A stretch of DNA of 64,000 bases, taken from assembly GCF_020171285.1 (NCBI RefSeq), contig NZ_JAIUZI010000001.1, forward strand, positions 717,229 to 781,228, read 5' to 3'. A program made the translations under genes and the position numbers. Of the stretch, positions 35,917 through 45,882 are shown piece after piece. The notes beneath the pieces were generated by a model. That model was given only the letters and a program-made list of their open reading frames with translations, searched no databases and had not been told where the DNA came from. Each line of letters starts with the position of its first letter. The first letter of the stretch is position 1. This stretch comes from Seohaeicola saemankumensis. Lineage in GTDB: Bacteria > Pseudomonadota > Alphaproteobacteria > Rhodobacterales > Rhodobacteraceae.

Positions 35917-37070
35917 ACCTTGTCCCGGTGACCAGCGGCGACTATCGCCGGATCGCGGAACGCAAGCTGCCACGGGCTCTGTTCGATTACATTGACGGCG
36001 GTGCCTATGGCGAGGTCACGCTGCGCCGCAATGTCAGTGACTTCCAGCGCCTCGCGCCGCGCCAAACGGTGATGCGCGATGTTTCCGGGGTTGATACATC
36101 GACCGTGCTTGCCGGGACCAAGGTGGCGCTTCCCGTGGCGCTTGCTCCCGTCGGCATGTGTGGCATGTTTGCCCGCCGCGCCGAGGTTCAGGCCAAGCGC
36201 GCCGCCGACCGAGCGGGCATTCCCTTAACCCTGTCCACCGTGTCGATCTGCTCGCTGGAAGAGGTGGCGGCGGTCTCGGAGATACCGTTCTGGTTCCAGC
36301 TTTACATGCTGCGCGACCGGGGGGTGGTCACCGAAATGCTGGAACGGGCCTGGGGCGTCGGGGTGCGGACGCTTGTGTTCACTGTTGATCTGGCGGTCGT
36401 CGGGGAGCGGTATCGCGACACCCGCAATGGCATTGCAGGGGGCGCCAACGCCTGGGGGCGGTTCCGCGCCGGGCTTCTGTCATACCTCAGCCACCCGCGC
36501 TGGCTTGTCGATGTCGGCATCAAGGGCAAGCCGCACCTGTTTGGCAACCTGTCCAACTATGTTCCCGCCGCCACAAGCGTGCTGGAATACCGCGAATGGG
36601 TGGAAAGCCAGTTCGATCCCTCGGTCACCTGGGAGGACATCGAGTGGCTGCGCGGCATATGGAAGGGCAAGCTGATCATCAAGGGCGTTCTGACCCCCGA
36701 AGATGCGGATAGCGCCATCAATGCCGGGGCGGATGGCGTTGTCGTGTCAAATCATGGCGGCCGGCAACTGGACGGTGTGGCCTCCAGCATCTCGGCGCTT
36801 CCGGCGGTGGCCGAGAAGTTGGTGGGGCGCGCCGAAATCATGATGGATGGCGGCGTGCGCAGCGGCCTTGACGTGTTTCGCGCCCGGGCACTGGGCGCCA
36901 GCGGCGTCATGATCGGTCGCCCCTGGGCTTACGCGGTCGCGGCACGAGGCGAGGCCGGTGTCGTCAAGCTAATGGAAGCCTTCAAGCGTGAAATGGTTGT
37001 TGCCATGGCATTGTCCGGAGCAACACGCGTGGACGACATTTCCGCCGACAACATCCAAGGCCCGGTCTAG
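35904..37070 (+). CDS. FMN-dependent alpha-hydroxy-acid oxidase/dehydrogenase (LldD-like)
   Basis: A 388-residue TIM-barrel flavoenzyme. The N-terminal F-D-Y-I-D-G-G-A is the family start. The catalytic histidine is His284 in V-S-N-H-G-G-R-Q-L-D, followed by D-G-G-V-R-S-G-L-D-V and I-G-R-P, which bind FMN phosphate. It oxidises an L-2-hydroxy acid to the 2-oxo acid, passing electrons to quinone or oxygen. Together with the D-specific dehydrogenase before it, the operon can handle both stereoisomers of a 2-hydroxy acid. It ends the operon; IS-derived sequence begins shortly after. Confidence 0.88.
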   Translation: MPTMNLVPVTSGDYRRIAERKLPRALFDYIDGGAYGEVTLRRNVSDFQRLAPRQTVMRDVSGVDTSTVLAGTKVALPVALAPVGMCGMFARRAEVQAKRAADRAGIPLTLSTVSICSLEEVAAVSEIPFWFQLYMLRDRGVVTEMLERAWGVGVRTLVFTVDLAVVGERYRDTRNGIAGGANAWGRFRAGLLSYLSHPRWLVDVGIKGKPHLFGNLSNYVPAATSVLEYREWVESQFDPSVTWEDIEWLRGIWKGKLIIKGVLTPEDADSAINAGADGVVVSNHGGRQLDGVASSISALPAVAEKLVGRAEIMMDGGVRSGLDVFRARALGASGVMIGRPWAYAVAARGEAGVVKLMEAFKREMVVAMALSGATRVDDISADNIQGPV

Positions 37071-37099
37071 GTCGCCGCCTCAAAACGCGCAAACAGATG

Positions 37100-37841
37100 C
37101 CTGTTGCGGCGAGTTTGACGATGGTCGGATCATGTTGAAAACGGCGGATCCAGAGGCGGATCGGCGTGATATCGACGAACCCGAGAAAGCGCGCCGTGGT
37201 CGTGTCGTAGCGGGGTGCGGCACGGCGGGTGTTTTTAATTTTGTTGCAACACCGTCCGACAAGATTTCGCAGATGGTAGACCACGCGATCCACGCCGACG
37301 CGCTTCTTGCGTGATTTCCGCTTGGGGCAACCGGATGAACGCCGCGGTTCTTCATGCAATTGCGAAGGTTGTCGGCGTCATGGCCACGGTCGGCGAGCAA
37401 GCCGTTTGGTAAAACAGGGTATCGGCCTTGAACAGGTTGAACCCAAGATAGTCTGGTGTCTGTCCCGGTGTGAGTTTCGTCTTCATGGGCTGTCCGTGCG
37501 CGTTGACGATGAAGTGGATCCTGGTCGTGAAGTCGCCACGAGATCGTTCGAAACCCTGTCGGGGAGTCCCCCTGTAGCGCGTGCGGCACCACCCAGCTTT
37601 CGTTCAGGGTATCCATCATCTGTTCCCACAATCCCGCCGGCGTCCAGCGTCGAAATTGCTGGTAAACGCTCAACCAATTGCCGAACTCGTCGGGAAGGTC
37701 GAGCCATGGGCCACCGGCCCGGGCGAACCAGAAAATTGCACCGAGTACAGAGCGATGGTTTGCGTCCGCCAGGGCGCGGACGGTCATGATGAACCGCTCA
37801 AGGAACGCCCAGTGCTCGTCCGACATCAGGTCTCGTGCCAA
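37100..37841 (-). pseudogene. IS5-type transposase remnant (frameshifted)
   Basis: The N-terminal part (from 37841) reads W-A-F-L-E-R-F, then G-A-I-F-W-F-A-R-A-G-G-P-W-L-D-L-P, the usual IS5-family start. The middle (F-T-T-R-I-H-F-I-V-N-A-H-G) is in another frame, and the C-terminal D-R-V-V-Y-H-L-R-N-L-V-G-R-C-C-N-K-I-K-N (about 37210-37270) is in yet another. At least two frameshifts break the gene, so it cannot make an active transposase. It marks the border between the GC-rich catabolic region and the less GC-rich region to the right. Terminal inverted repeats were not identified. Confidence 0.8.
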
Positions 37842-38133
37842 TTGGCCTTCAAATACCAGCTTGAAGCACGATCAGCGGCCTGTGTGCATCCCCTTTGGCA
37901 ACACGATCTGGCGTTTCAACATTCTTGGTGAGCCATGTTGGCTCGCAGGGCTGTTGTTTGTTGTGGTTCCAAAAATTACCATTTTACATGAGTGATATAA
38001 GGGAGCTGGGCCAACGCAATAGTTTGCGCATAAGGTTCGGATATAGAGTGCCGCGAGTTGTGCTTGCGGGAGGAAAACCAAGGGAGGAATGTCGGGTTCT
38101 GACAGCGTTGCGTGGTGACATGCGGTCGGTCTG
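37842..38133. promoter_or_regulatory. Upstream region of the arginine deiminase operon
   Basis: About 290 bases between the transposase remnant and the transporter gene at 38155. The stretch around 37960-38060 is AT-rich, as expected for a promoter. I looked for an FNR/Anr-type box (TTGAT-N4-ATCAA) and found none that fits. The part next to 37842 may be the leftover end of the insertion sequence. Confidence 0.35.
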
Positions 38134-38154
38134 ATGCCCCACTTCAAGATTTCT

Positions 38155-39603
38155 ATGAGTGAAGAGAAGCAAGGTTTCAAATTTCCGACGGCATTCACGA
38201 TCCTTTTTGTCCTGATTGCTGTGGTCGCCGCCCTGACATGGATTGTTCCGGCAGGTGAATACGCGCGCGAGATGAACGAGGGGCTCGGGCGCGTGGCGCC
38301 CGTGCCGGGCACGTACCAACAGGTTGATCCGAACCCGCAGGGCATCACCTCGGTCATCCTTGCGCCGATTGCCGGGATGTACGACCCCGGGCTGCTCGGT
38401 TCGGCCTCGAGCGCGGCGATCGATGTGGCGCTGTTTGTGCTGATCATTGGCGGCTTCCTGATGGTTGTTACAAAAACAGGCGCGATTGACGCGGGCATCG
38501 GATGGCTCCTGACGAAACTCGCCGGTCGGGAGCAGCTGATGATTCCGATCCTGATGATCGTGTTTGCTTTTGGCGGAACGACCTATGGCATGGCCGAAGA
38601 AACACTGGCGTTTTATGCGCTCATCATTCCGATTTTCATACGGGCGGGCTATGACTCGCTGACGGCGGTTGCGGTCATTATGCTTGGGGCCGGCATCGGC
38701 ACGATGGGGTCCACGTTCAACGCTTTTGCAACCGTGGTGGCCTCGCAGGGTGCGGGCATCCCGTTTACCGATGGCCTGGTCTTGCGATTCATCATTTTGG
38801 GCACCAGCCTTGCCGCCGGCATCATGTTCGTCATGCGCTATGCCGCCAGGGTCAAGGCTGATCCTTCGGCGTCTTTCGTGGCCAACAAGGCCGAAGAAAA
38901 CCGAGCCCATTTCCTGAAATCATCGGATGACGGTGCCATGCCGGATCTCAGCGGTACACGTGGGCTGATCCTTGCGTTGTTCGGGTTCAGCTTTGTCGCG
39001 ATGATCTATGGCGTTCTGGTGCTCGATTGGTGGATGGGCGAAATGGCCGGACTGTTCCTGGTGATGTCGATTATCATCTGGGTTGTCGGAAAGTTCAGCG
39101 AAGACACCCGCATGGACGAAGCGACCTTTGTCGAAACCTTTATTGACGGTGCGCGCGACCTGTTAGGCGTCGCATTGATCATTGGGGTCGCACGTGGTGT
39201 CGTGGTCGTGATGGACGCGGGCAAGATCACCGACACGATCCTGTTTGGCGCGGAAGGATTTGTTTCGGGACTGAGCGAATTCATGTTCATCAATACGATG
39301 TTCGGAATTCAGATTCTGATGTCCTTCCTCGTGCCGTCGTCATCGGGGCTGGCGACCTTGTCGATGCCGGTGATGGCACCGCTTGCTGATTTTGCAGGTG
39401 TCGGGCGGGAACTGGTCGTGACGGCGTACCAATCGGCCAACGGACTTGTGAATTTGTTCAATCCGACTTTTGCGGTTGTAATGGGGGGGCTCGCAATTGG
39501 TCGGGTGCCTTATGACCGGTGGCTGCGCTTTGTCGGGCCATTGGTATTCCTGCTGGCAGTGATTATCGTCATTGCATTGAGCGTCGGTGCGATCCTGACC
39601 TGA
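38155..39603 (+). CDS. YfcC/ArcD2-like transporter of the arginine deiminase operon
   Basis: A 482-residue membrane protein with about 12 helices. The opening F-K-F-P-T-A-F-T-I-L-F, then I-V-P-A-G-E-Y, is typical of the YfcC family (basic amino acid or dicarboxylate antiporters). S-Y-Q-S-A-N-G-L-V-N-L-F-N-P-like sequence (here A-Y-Q-S-A-N-G-L-V-N-L-F-N-P-T) near the C terminus is another family mark. Being first in an arcA-arcB-arcC operon, it most likely exchanges arginine for ornithine, replacing the classical ArcD. The start at 38155 fits the family; an in-frame ATG at 38134 would add 7 residues. Neither has a good ribosome site. Confidence 0.82.
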   Translation: MSEEKQGFKFPTAFTILFVLIAVVAALTWIVPAGEYAREMNEGLGRVAPVPGTYQQVDPNPQGITSVILAPIAGMYDPGLLGSASSAAIDVALFVLIIGGFLMVVTKTGAIDAGIGWLLTKLAGREQLMIPILMIVFAFGGTTYGMAEETLAFYALIIPIFIRAGYDSLTAVAVIMLGAGIGTMGSTFNAFATVVASQGAGIPFTDGLVLRFIILGTSLAAGIMFVMRYAARVKADPSASFVANKAEENRAHFLKSSDDGAMPDLSGTRGLILALFGFSFVAMIYGVLVLDWWMGEMAGLFLVMSIIIWVVGKFSEDTRMDEATFVETFIDGARDLLGVALIIGVARGVVVVMDAGKITDTILFGAEGFVSGLSEFMFINTMFGIQILMSFLVPSSSGLATLSMPVMAPLADFAGVGRELVVTAYQSANGLVNLFNPTFAVVMGGLAIGRVPYDRWLRFVGPLVFLLAVIIVIALSVGAILT

Positions 39604-39622
39604 ACCCAGGCACATAAAACTC

Positions 39623-39644
39623 GCAGAGGGCGGTGACCCTCTGC
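39623..39644 (+). other. Hairpin between transporter gene and arcA
   Basis: Perfect 8-base arms GCAGAGGG/CCCTCTGC around a 6-base loop, 20 bases after the transporter stop. No T-run follows, so it is more likely an mRNA-processing or stability hairpin than a terminator. Confidence 0.55.
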
Positions 39645-39711
39645 AAGAAATCCAAACTATTTCTCGTCCATTTGAAACACGACGAGGCGGACTCTTCGAA
39701 AGGAACATTCA

Positions 39712-40938
39712 ATGGCCTTTGGTGTGCATTCAGAAGTTGGCAAACTGCGCAAGGTTATGGTTTCACGACCCTCGCTGGCGCATGACCGGCTGACTCCGGG
39801 AAATTGCGAAGAACTGCTGTTTGACGATGTCCTTTGGGTCGAACAGGCCAGGAAAGACCACGCAGAGTTTGTCAAAATGATGGAAGGTCGCGGGGTCGAG
39901 GTGTTCGACATGCAGGATCTTCTTGCCGAAGCGATTGACCAGAACAGCGAGACCAAGGATTTTCTGCTGGACCGCCTGATTTCGCCCAACAAAGTCGGTA
40001 TGGGGCTTGAGCGGGCAATCCGCCCATGGTTGAGCGAAATGGACGGTAAAACTCTGGCGCGCCAGTTGATGGGCGGTGTCACGGTCGATGACATTCCAGC
40101 CAACGAGCATACGGCCCTGACCAAGGCCAACCTATTGGGCAAGGAGTTCATTGTTCCGGCCATTCCCAACGCCTTGTTCCAGCGTGACCCGTCGTGCTGG
40201 ATTTATGGTGGCGTGACAGTGAACCCGATGTACTGGCCCGCGCGTCAGCCCGAGACACTGTTTCAACGGGCCGTCTACAAGTACCACCCGATGTTCACCG
40301 AAGCTGACTTCGAAATCTGGTGGGGAGACAGCGACGAAAACTTCCAGAATGCCAGTGTTGAAGGCGGCGACGTGATGCCGATCGGACATGGCACGGTCAT
40401 GATCGGCATGGGCGAGCGCACGACGCACCAGGCCGTCGCCCAAGTGACCAAGGCCCTGTTTGACAAAGGCGGTGCCGAGCGAGTGATTGCCTGCGCAATG
40501 CCAAAATCACGGGCCGCAATGCATCTCGATACCGTGTTCACCTGCCTCGAGCAGGACAAGGTTACGGCTTTCATGGAAGTTGCGAACGAGATCACCTGCT
40601 ATTCGCTGCGCCCCAAAGACGATGGTGACATTGATGTGCGCCAGGAGACCGGCTCGATATTTGACGTTTACAAGGAAGCACAGAATTTGTCCGACCTGCT
40701 GATAATCGGCACGGGTGGGAATGAATTCCAGGCCGAGCGCGAGCAGTGGGACGATGGAAACAATGTGGTCGCTCTCGAGCCCGGTGTCGTCGTTGGCTAT
40801 TCGCGCAACACATACACCAATCATCTGATGCGTGAGGCCGGGGTCGAAGTGATCGAGATCAGCGGTCAGGAACTTGGGCGCGGACGAGGTGGCGGTCATT
40901 GCATGACCTGCCCGCTCGAACGCGATCCGGTCTATTAA
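39712..40938 (+). CDS. arcA: Arginine deiminase
   Basis: A 408-residue enzyme hydrolysing arginine to citrulline and ammonia in the cytoplasm. The N-terminal [11 protein letters not shown], the catalytic H-L-D-T-V-F and the C-terminal nucleophile Cys397 in G-G-H-C-M-T-C-P are all present. Length matches bacterial ArcA. It is the first enzyme of the arginine deiminase route, with arcB 21 bases and arcC further downstream. The ammonia produced also counters acid stress. A ribosome site (GAAAGGA) precedes the ATG. Confidence 0.96.
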   Translation: MAFGVHSEVGKLRKVMVSRPSLAHDRLTPGNCEELLFDDVLWVEQARKDHAEFVKMMEGRGVEVFDMQDLLAEAIDQNSETKDFLLDRLISPNKVGMGLERAIRPWLSEMDGKTLARQLMGGVTVDDIPANEHTALTKANLLGKEFIVPAIPNALFQRDPSCWIYGGVTVNPMYWPARQPETLFQRAVYKYHPMFTEADFEIWWGDSDENFQNASVEGGDVMPIGHGTVMIGMGERTTHQAVAQVTKALFDKGGAERVIACAMPKSRAAMHLDTVFTCLEQDKVTAFMEVANEITCYSLRPKDDGDIDVRQETGSIFDVYKEAQNLSDLLIIGTGGNEFQAEREQWDDGNNVVALEPGVVVGYSRNTYTNHLMREAGVEVIEISGQELGRGRGGGHCMTCPLERDPVY

Positions 40939-40959
40939 TTCGATAGGGAGAAAATTGGA

Positions 40960-41958
40960 ATGGGATTCAATCTCAAGAGCCGCAGCTTTCTGAAAATTGC
41001 CGACTTCAGCCAACGCGAGATGCTTTTTCTTCTTGATCTCGCTCGAGACTTGAAGCGCGCAAAATATTCAGGGTCAGAGAAGCAGACCCTGACGGGCAAG
41101 AACATCTGTCTGATCTTTGAAAAGACGTCGACCCGGACCCGCTGTGCGTTCGAGGTGGCGGCCTATGATCAGGGTGCGAACATCACCTACCTTGACCCGT
41201 CAGGATCACAGATTGGGCACAAGGAGTCGATGAAGGACACGGCCCGCGTGCTGGGCCGAATGTTCGATGCGATCGAATTTCGCGGCTCTGGCCAGGATAT
41301 GGTCGAGGAGCTTTCGGATTATGCCGGTGTGCCGGTCTACAATGGTCTGACCGATGACTGGCATCCGACACAGATGCTGGCCGACATGCTGACCATGCTG
41401 GAGCACACCGATCGTCCGCGCCGGGATATCGTCTACGCGTACTCCGGCGATTGCCGGTCGAACATGGGCAACTCGTTGCTGATGCTTGGTGCGATCATGG
41501 GCTGTGATGTGCGTATGATTTCACCCAAGGAGACACAGCCAGATCAGGACATTCGCGACTTGGCGGCTGAACGCGCTGAGAAGTCCGGGGCGCGGATCAC
41601 GATCACCGATGATTTGAATGCCGTTGAGGGCGCAGACTTTGTGCATACCGATGTCTGGGTGTCGATGGGCGAACCCAAGGAAGTTTGGGAAGAGCGCATC
41701 AAGCTGTTGTCGCCTTATCAGGTCAACATGGACTTGATGAAGCGCACCGGGAACCCGGCTGTGAAGTTCATGCATTGCCTGCCGGCGTTTCACAACACGG
41801 AAACAGCGGTCGGCAAGGACATCTTTGACAAGTTCGGTATCTCCGAGATGGAAGTGACCGAGGAAGTCTTTGAAAGCGAGATGAATATCTCGTTCGAACA
41901 GGCCGAAAACAGGATGCACACCATCAAGGCCATTCTGGTGGCCACCCTGGGAGCCTGA
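40960..41958 (+). CDS. arcB: Ornithine carbamoyltransferase, catabolic
   Basis: A 332-residue enzyme. The carbamoyl-phosphate loop S-T-R-T-R-C-A-F-E is near residues 55-63, the ornithine/citrulline motif H-C-L-P-A-F-H near 270, and [11 protein letters not shown] near 127. The length (about 330, with a C-terminal helix) and the arc context favour the catabolic direction, splitting citrulline with phosphate to ornithine and carbamoyl phosphate. arcC begins 3 bases after its stop. Confidence 0.95.
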   Translation: MGFNLKSRSFLKIADFSQREMLFLLDLARDLKRAKYSGSEKQTLTGKNICLIFEKTSTRTRCAFEVAAYDQGANITYLDPSGSQIGHKESMKDTARVLGRMFDAIEFRGSGQDMVEELSDYAGVPVYNGLTDDWHPTQMLADMLTMLEHTDRPRRDIVYAYSGDCRSNMGNSLLMLGAIMGCDVRMISPKETQPDQDIRDLAAERAEKSGARITITDDLNAVEGADFVHTDVWVSMGEPKEVWEERIKLLSPYQVNMDLMKRTGNPAVKFMHCLPAFHNTETAVGKDIFDKFGISEMEVTEEVFESEMNISFEQAENRMHTIKAILVATLGA

Positions 41959-41961
41959 GAC

Positions 41962-42897
41962 ATGAGGATCGTTGTCGCACTTGGGGGCAACGCGCTACTC
42001 CGTCGTGGGCAGGCGCTCACGGCGGAGAACCAGCGCGAGAACGTCCAGATCGCCTCGCGGGCGCTGGCCCCGCTCGCCGAAGCGCATGAGTTGGTCGTTA
42101 CACATGGGAATGGGCCGCAAGTCGGCCTTCTGGCCCTTCAGGAAGCGGCCTATACCGAGGTCGATGAGTATCCGCTGGACGTGCTCGTCGGCGAGACCAT
42201 GGGCATGATCGGCTACATGATTGAGCAGGAGATGGGGAACCTTCTGGCACCGGACAAACCTCTTGCCACAGTCCTGACCATGGTCGAGGTTGATCCGAAC
42301 GATCCGGCATTCGATGACCCGACCAAGTTTATTGGCCCGGTTTATTCGGAAGACGTGGCGCGCAAGAACGCAGAGGAAAAGGGGTGGTCGATCAAGCCGG
42401 ACGGCGACAAATGGCGTCGCGTCGTTCCCTCGCCCGCACCCAAGCGTATCTTTCAGATCAGGCCGATCCGGTGGCTGCTGGAAAACGGCTCTGTTGTGAT
42501 TGCCGCCGGTGGTGGCGGCATACCGACCATGTACGACCGGGCAGGGCACCTGACCGGTGTTGAATGCGTGATCGACAAGGACAATTGCTCGTCCATGTTG
42601 GCCACGGAAATCGACGCCGATGTTTTTGTGGTTGCAACCGATGTCGAGGCGGTTTTCCTCGATTGGGGCGCACCCGAGCAAAAGGCGATACGGAAAGCCT
42701 CTCCCGACATGATGGACGCGTTCGATTTCCCGGGTGGTTCCATGGGGCCAAAGGTCGGTGCGGCACAGGATTTTGCCCGCGCGACAGGAAACAAAGCCAT
42801 CATTTGCTCTCTCAAGGACATCGAAGCCGCCATCCGTGGTGAGGCGGGAACGACTATCTCCACCTCCGTGGCCGAGCTGGAATTGGTTCCGTCCTGA
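41962..42897 (+). CDS. arcC: Carbamate kinase
   Basis: A 311-residue amino-acid-kinase-family enzyme that makes ATP from carbamoyl phosphate and ADP. It shows V-A-L-G-G-N-A-L-L at the N terminus, T-H-G-N-G-P-Q-V-G near 48, A-A-G-G-G-G-I-P near 181 and the C-terminal G-S-M-G-P-K-V. It is the ATP-yielding step of the arc operon and its last enzyme. GGGAG precedes the ATG. Confidence 0.96.
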   Translation: MRIVVALGGNALLRRGQALTAENQRENVQIASRALAPLAEAHELVVTHGNGPQVGLLALQEAAYTEVDEYPLDVLVGETMGMIGYMIEQEMGNLLAPDKPLATVLTMVEVDPNDPAFDDPTKFIGPVYSEDVARKNAEEKGWSIKPDGDKWRRVVPSPAPKRIFQIRPIRWLLENGSVVIAAGGGGIPTMYDRAGHLTGVECVIDKDNCSSMLATEIDADVFVVATDVEAVFLDWGAPEQKAIRKASPDMMDAFDFPGGSMGPKVGAAQDFARATGNKAIICSLKDIEAAIRGEAGTTISTSVAELELVPS

Positions 42898-42914
42898 TCT
42901 GATAAAACACGAAT

Positions 42915-42940
42915 GATCCCCGGCGTCGGCGCTGGGGATC
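42915..42940 (+). other. Hairpin after arcC
   Basis: GATCCCC (42915-42921) pairs with GGGGATC (42934-42940), with extra GC pairing in the loop. It lies 17 bases after the arcC stop and 32 bases before the ATPase gene. No T-run follows, so some read-through into the ATPase gene is likely. Confidence 0.55.
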
Positions 42941-42971
42941 AAAACATCTCTCCTGCCTTTCGGAGCACCCA

Positions 42972-45710
42972 ATGAACGCGACACCAGAAAACACCGAAAC
43001 GTTGGCTTCGCCGGCGGACGCACCGTGGGCCTATTCTTCGCAGGATGTTACGCAGGCGTTGTCATCAGATGTGGGGCGGGGTCTTTCCTCTGGAGAGGCT
43101 GAAAGCACTCTGAAGCGAGTTGGAGAAAACAAGCTGGAAGACACGGCCGAAGTGTCGCCGCTTCTGCTTTTCCTTGAACAGTTCAAAAGCCCGCTGCTGA
43201 TCATCCTGATGGTTGGTGCGGCGATTTCCTTCTACACGGATCACCTGGTGGATGCCGTTGCCATTGCGGTGATCGTGTTGCTGAACGCGATGATCAGCTT
43301 TTTTCAGGAGTTCCGCGCAGCGCAGTCCCTGGCCGCACTGAAAGACATGGCCGCTCCGATGGCCTTTGTGAAACGGGACGGCAACTGGGTTGAGATCCCG
43401 GCAGCCAGCATCGTTCCTGGTGATGTTCTGCGTCTCAAGGCCGGCGACATCATCGCCGCTGATGTTCGGTTCTGCGAGGCGGCGCGGCTGGCGGTGGACG
43501 AAGCCGCCTTGACCGGCGAGTCCGAACCTGTCGACAAGCACACCTTGCCAATCTCGGACGATAACCTCGTTTTGGCTGACCGGCTGAATATGGGCTTTAT
43601 GAGCACGAAGGTCACGGCGGGCACGGGTGAAGGCGTTGTGACCGCGACTGGCATGGCGACCGAAGTCGGGCATATCGCCCATCTGATGGCCACGGCGGAA
43701 GATCCGAAAACGCCACTTCAGGTGCGCATTGAAAAGCTTTCGAAAGTTCTGATCGGTGCGGCGCTGGCCGTTGTGGCCGTTGTGATTGGCATCGGTATTT
43801 TCCAGGGCATGGACCTGAACGAGATGCTGAGTACGGGTATCTCCCTGTCGGTTGCTGCAATCCCGGAGGGATTGCCGACAGTCGTGACCATCGTGCTCAC
43901 GCTTGGGTCTCAAAGAATGGCGAGCGAAAACGCGTTGGCGCGCAAGCTGTCTTCTGTGGAAACGCTCGGCACCACTTCGGTAATCTGCTCGGACAAAACC
44001 GGGACCCTGACTCAAAACCAGATGCAGGTGATGCGGGTCTGGGCAGGTGGCAAGAGCTGGGATGTAACCGGAGAGGGCTTTGACCCGACTGGCGATTTTG
44101 TTGATGCGGACGGAAACGTTGCGGATATCAACGAAGAGTTTGGCCTGCGCCAGATGCTGAACATTTCAGCTTTTTGCAATGACGCACAACTGGTTATGAA
44201 GGATGGGCGTCCGTCGGTTCAAGGGAACCCGACGGAAGGCGCGCTGGTCGTTGCAGCTGCCAAGGTGGGCTTGTCTCGCGAGCAGCAGCAGGAAAGCGTC
44301 GAAACGCTTGAAAGCTTCCCGTTTGACAGCACGCGAAAGATGATGAGCGTTCATGTCAAGCTGCCCGGCGGTGAGCAATATCTCGTTGCCAAAGGCGCAC
44401 CAGACGTCACCCTGTCGCGCGCCAAGGCTGTTTTCATGGATGGCGAATTGCATCCGCTAACAGATGAGGTGCGCGCAAAGATTGAGGCTGTCATCGATGA
44501 ATTCGGATCAAGAGCCTTGCGGACACTTGCCGTAGCTTTCCGACGCACCGACGACGAAGGCACATTTGATCCGGAAGACCCAGAGCAGAACATTGTGCTG
44601 ATTGGCATTCACGGCATCATGGACCCGCCGCGCCCCGAAGTGCGGGACGCAGTTGCCGATGCGACAAGCGCAGGCATTCGGACCGTGATGATCACTGGCG
44701 ACCATGCCAAGACGGCGCAAGCGATCGCTGAGCAGATCGGCATCAAGACAAGCGATGCCCAGACGGTGCACACGGGCGCCGAGCTTGACCAAATGAGCGA
44801 TGCGGAACTCGAGGAGATCGTACCGCACGCTGCCGTGTTCGCGCGCGTCACGCCGGAACACAAGCTGCGGATCGTGACGGCCATGCAGAACACCGGCGAA
44901 GTCGCGGCAATGACCGGGGACGGCGTGAACGACGCGCCGGCGTTACGCAAGGCCGATATTGGTGTGGCGATGGGGATCACCGGAACCTCGGTCGCCAAGG
45001 ACAGTGCCGCACTCGTCCTGCTCGACGACAATTTCTCGACCATCGTGAAGGCGGTCAAGGAAGGCCGTCGAATTTACGATAACTTGCTGAAATTCGTGCG
45101 CCAGGCTCTTACCGCCAACGTCGCTGAGGTTTCCACCATTCTGTTTGCCTTCATGCTGATGGGGGCGGACCCTCTTATGCCGCTCACCCCCTTGATGATC
45201 CTGTGGGTCAACCTTGTTTCGGACGGTATCCCGGCTCTGGCGCTTGGCTTTGAGAAAGCCGAGGACGATATCATGCAGCGAAAGCCAAGGGCTCGAGACG
45301 AGGACATTTTCGCAGGCGGTCTCAAAGAGCGCATCCTGATCCGTGGACTTGCCGTTGGCGGGGTGAGTTATCTGGCGTTCCAAGAGGGTCTGAGTCTCGA
45401 TCTCGATCTCGCCACGGCGCAAACGATGGCGTTCGTAACCATCATGTTCGCCCAGATATGGCATGTATTCGATGCGCGCACGACCACGACACTGTTCCGC
45501 AGATCGCCGTTCGGCAATCCGAAACTCCTGATGGCGGTTGGATGTTCGCTGGCGCTGTCAGCGGTCGCGGTATATACCCCTGCGGGCCATTTTGTTCTGG
45601 GCACCTCCTCACTGTCTTTGCAGTTGCTGCTGGGCTGCGCGTTTGTCGCTGCTTTGCCCACTTTGGTTCTGTCTGGGGCAAAGGAAATCTTTGGCTGGCG
45701 CTGGCTGTGA
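42972..45710 (+). CDS. P-type cation-transporting ATPase (calcium-pump-like, type II)
   Basis: A 912-residue pump with about 10 membrane helices. The phosphorylated aspartate is Asp341 in S-D-K-T-G-T-L-T. The actuator loop T-G-E-S is at 181-184, and the hinge is T-G-D-G-V-N-D-A-P. The M4 motif I-P-E-G-L-P (297-302) and the M6 segment L-W-V-N-L-V-S-D-G-I-P are those of calcium pumps and related type II ATPases, so export of Ca2+ (or another cation) is likely. It follows arcC by 74 bases on the same strand and may be co-transcribed, linking a cation pump to fermentative ATP supply (inference). GGAG precedes the start. Confidence 0.9.
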   Translation: MNATPENTETLASPADAPWAYSSQDVTQALSSDVGRGLSSGEAESTLKRVGENKLEDTAEVSPLLLFLEQFKSPLLIILMVGAAISFYTDHLVDAVAIAVIVLLNAMISFFQEFRAAQSLAALKDMAAPMAFVKRDGNWVEIPAASIVPGDVLRLKAGDIIAADVRFCEAARLAVDEAALTGESEPVDKHTLPISDDNLVLADRLNMGFMSTKVTAGTGEGVVTATGMATEVGHIAHLMATAEDPKTPLQVRIEKLSKVLIGAALAVVAVVIGIGIFQGMDLNEMLSTGISLSVAAIPEGLPTVVTIVLTLGSQRMASENALARKLSSVETLGTTSVICSDKTGTLTQNQMQVMRVWAGGKSWDVTGEGFDPTGDFVDADGNVADINEEFGLRQMLNISAFCNDAQLVMKDGRPSVQGNPTEGALVVAAAKVGLSREQQQESVETLESFPFDSTRKMMSVHVKLPGGEQYLVAKGAPDVTLSRAKAVFMDGELHPLTDEVRAKIEAVIDEFGSRALRTLAVAFRRTDDEGTFDPEDPEQNIVLIGIHGIMDPPRPEVRDAVADATSAGIRTVMITGDHAKTAQAIAEQIGIKTSDAQTVHTGAELDQMSDAELEEIVPHAAVFARVTPEHKLRIVTAMQNTGEVAAMTGDGVNDAPALRKADIGVAMGITGTSVAKDSAALVLLDDNFSTIVKAVKEGRRIYDNLLKFVRQALTANVAEVSTILFAFMLMGADPLMPLTPLMILWVNLVSDGIPALALGFEKAEDDIMQRKPRARDEDIFAGGLKERILIRGLAVGGVSYLAFQEGLSLDLDLATAQTMAFVTIMFAQIWHVFDARTTTTLFRRSPFGNPKLLMAVGCSLALSAVAVYTPAGHFVLGTSSLSLQLLLGCAFVAALPTLVLSGAKEIFGWRWL

Positions 45711-45882
45711 ACGGGGCAGCAGAAAAAAGAATGCTGTTGCGGAGAAGAGCCGCCAGGATTGCCTGTTCTCAACATGTGTCTGAGGGGCCTTGCACGTGTC
45801 CCTCAGGACTTATTCCCGGGTCACAATCGGCGGACCGGCCGTGACTGAAAACAAAACTGCAAAGCCACTGGAGACTTTCGCT

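Noticed and set aside
37842..38133. Possible FNR/Anr box upstream of the arginine deiminase operon
   Set aside because: No sequence close to TTGAT-N4-ATCAA was found by eye on either strand.
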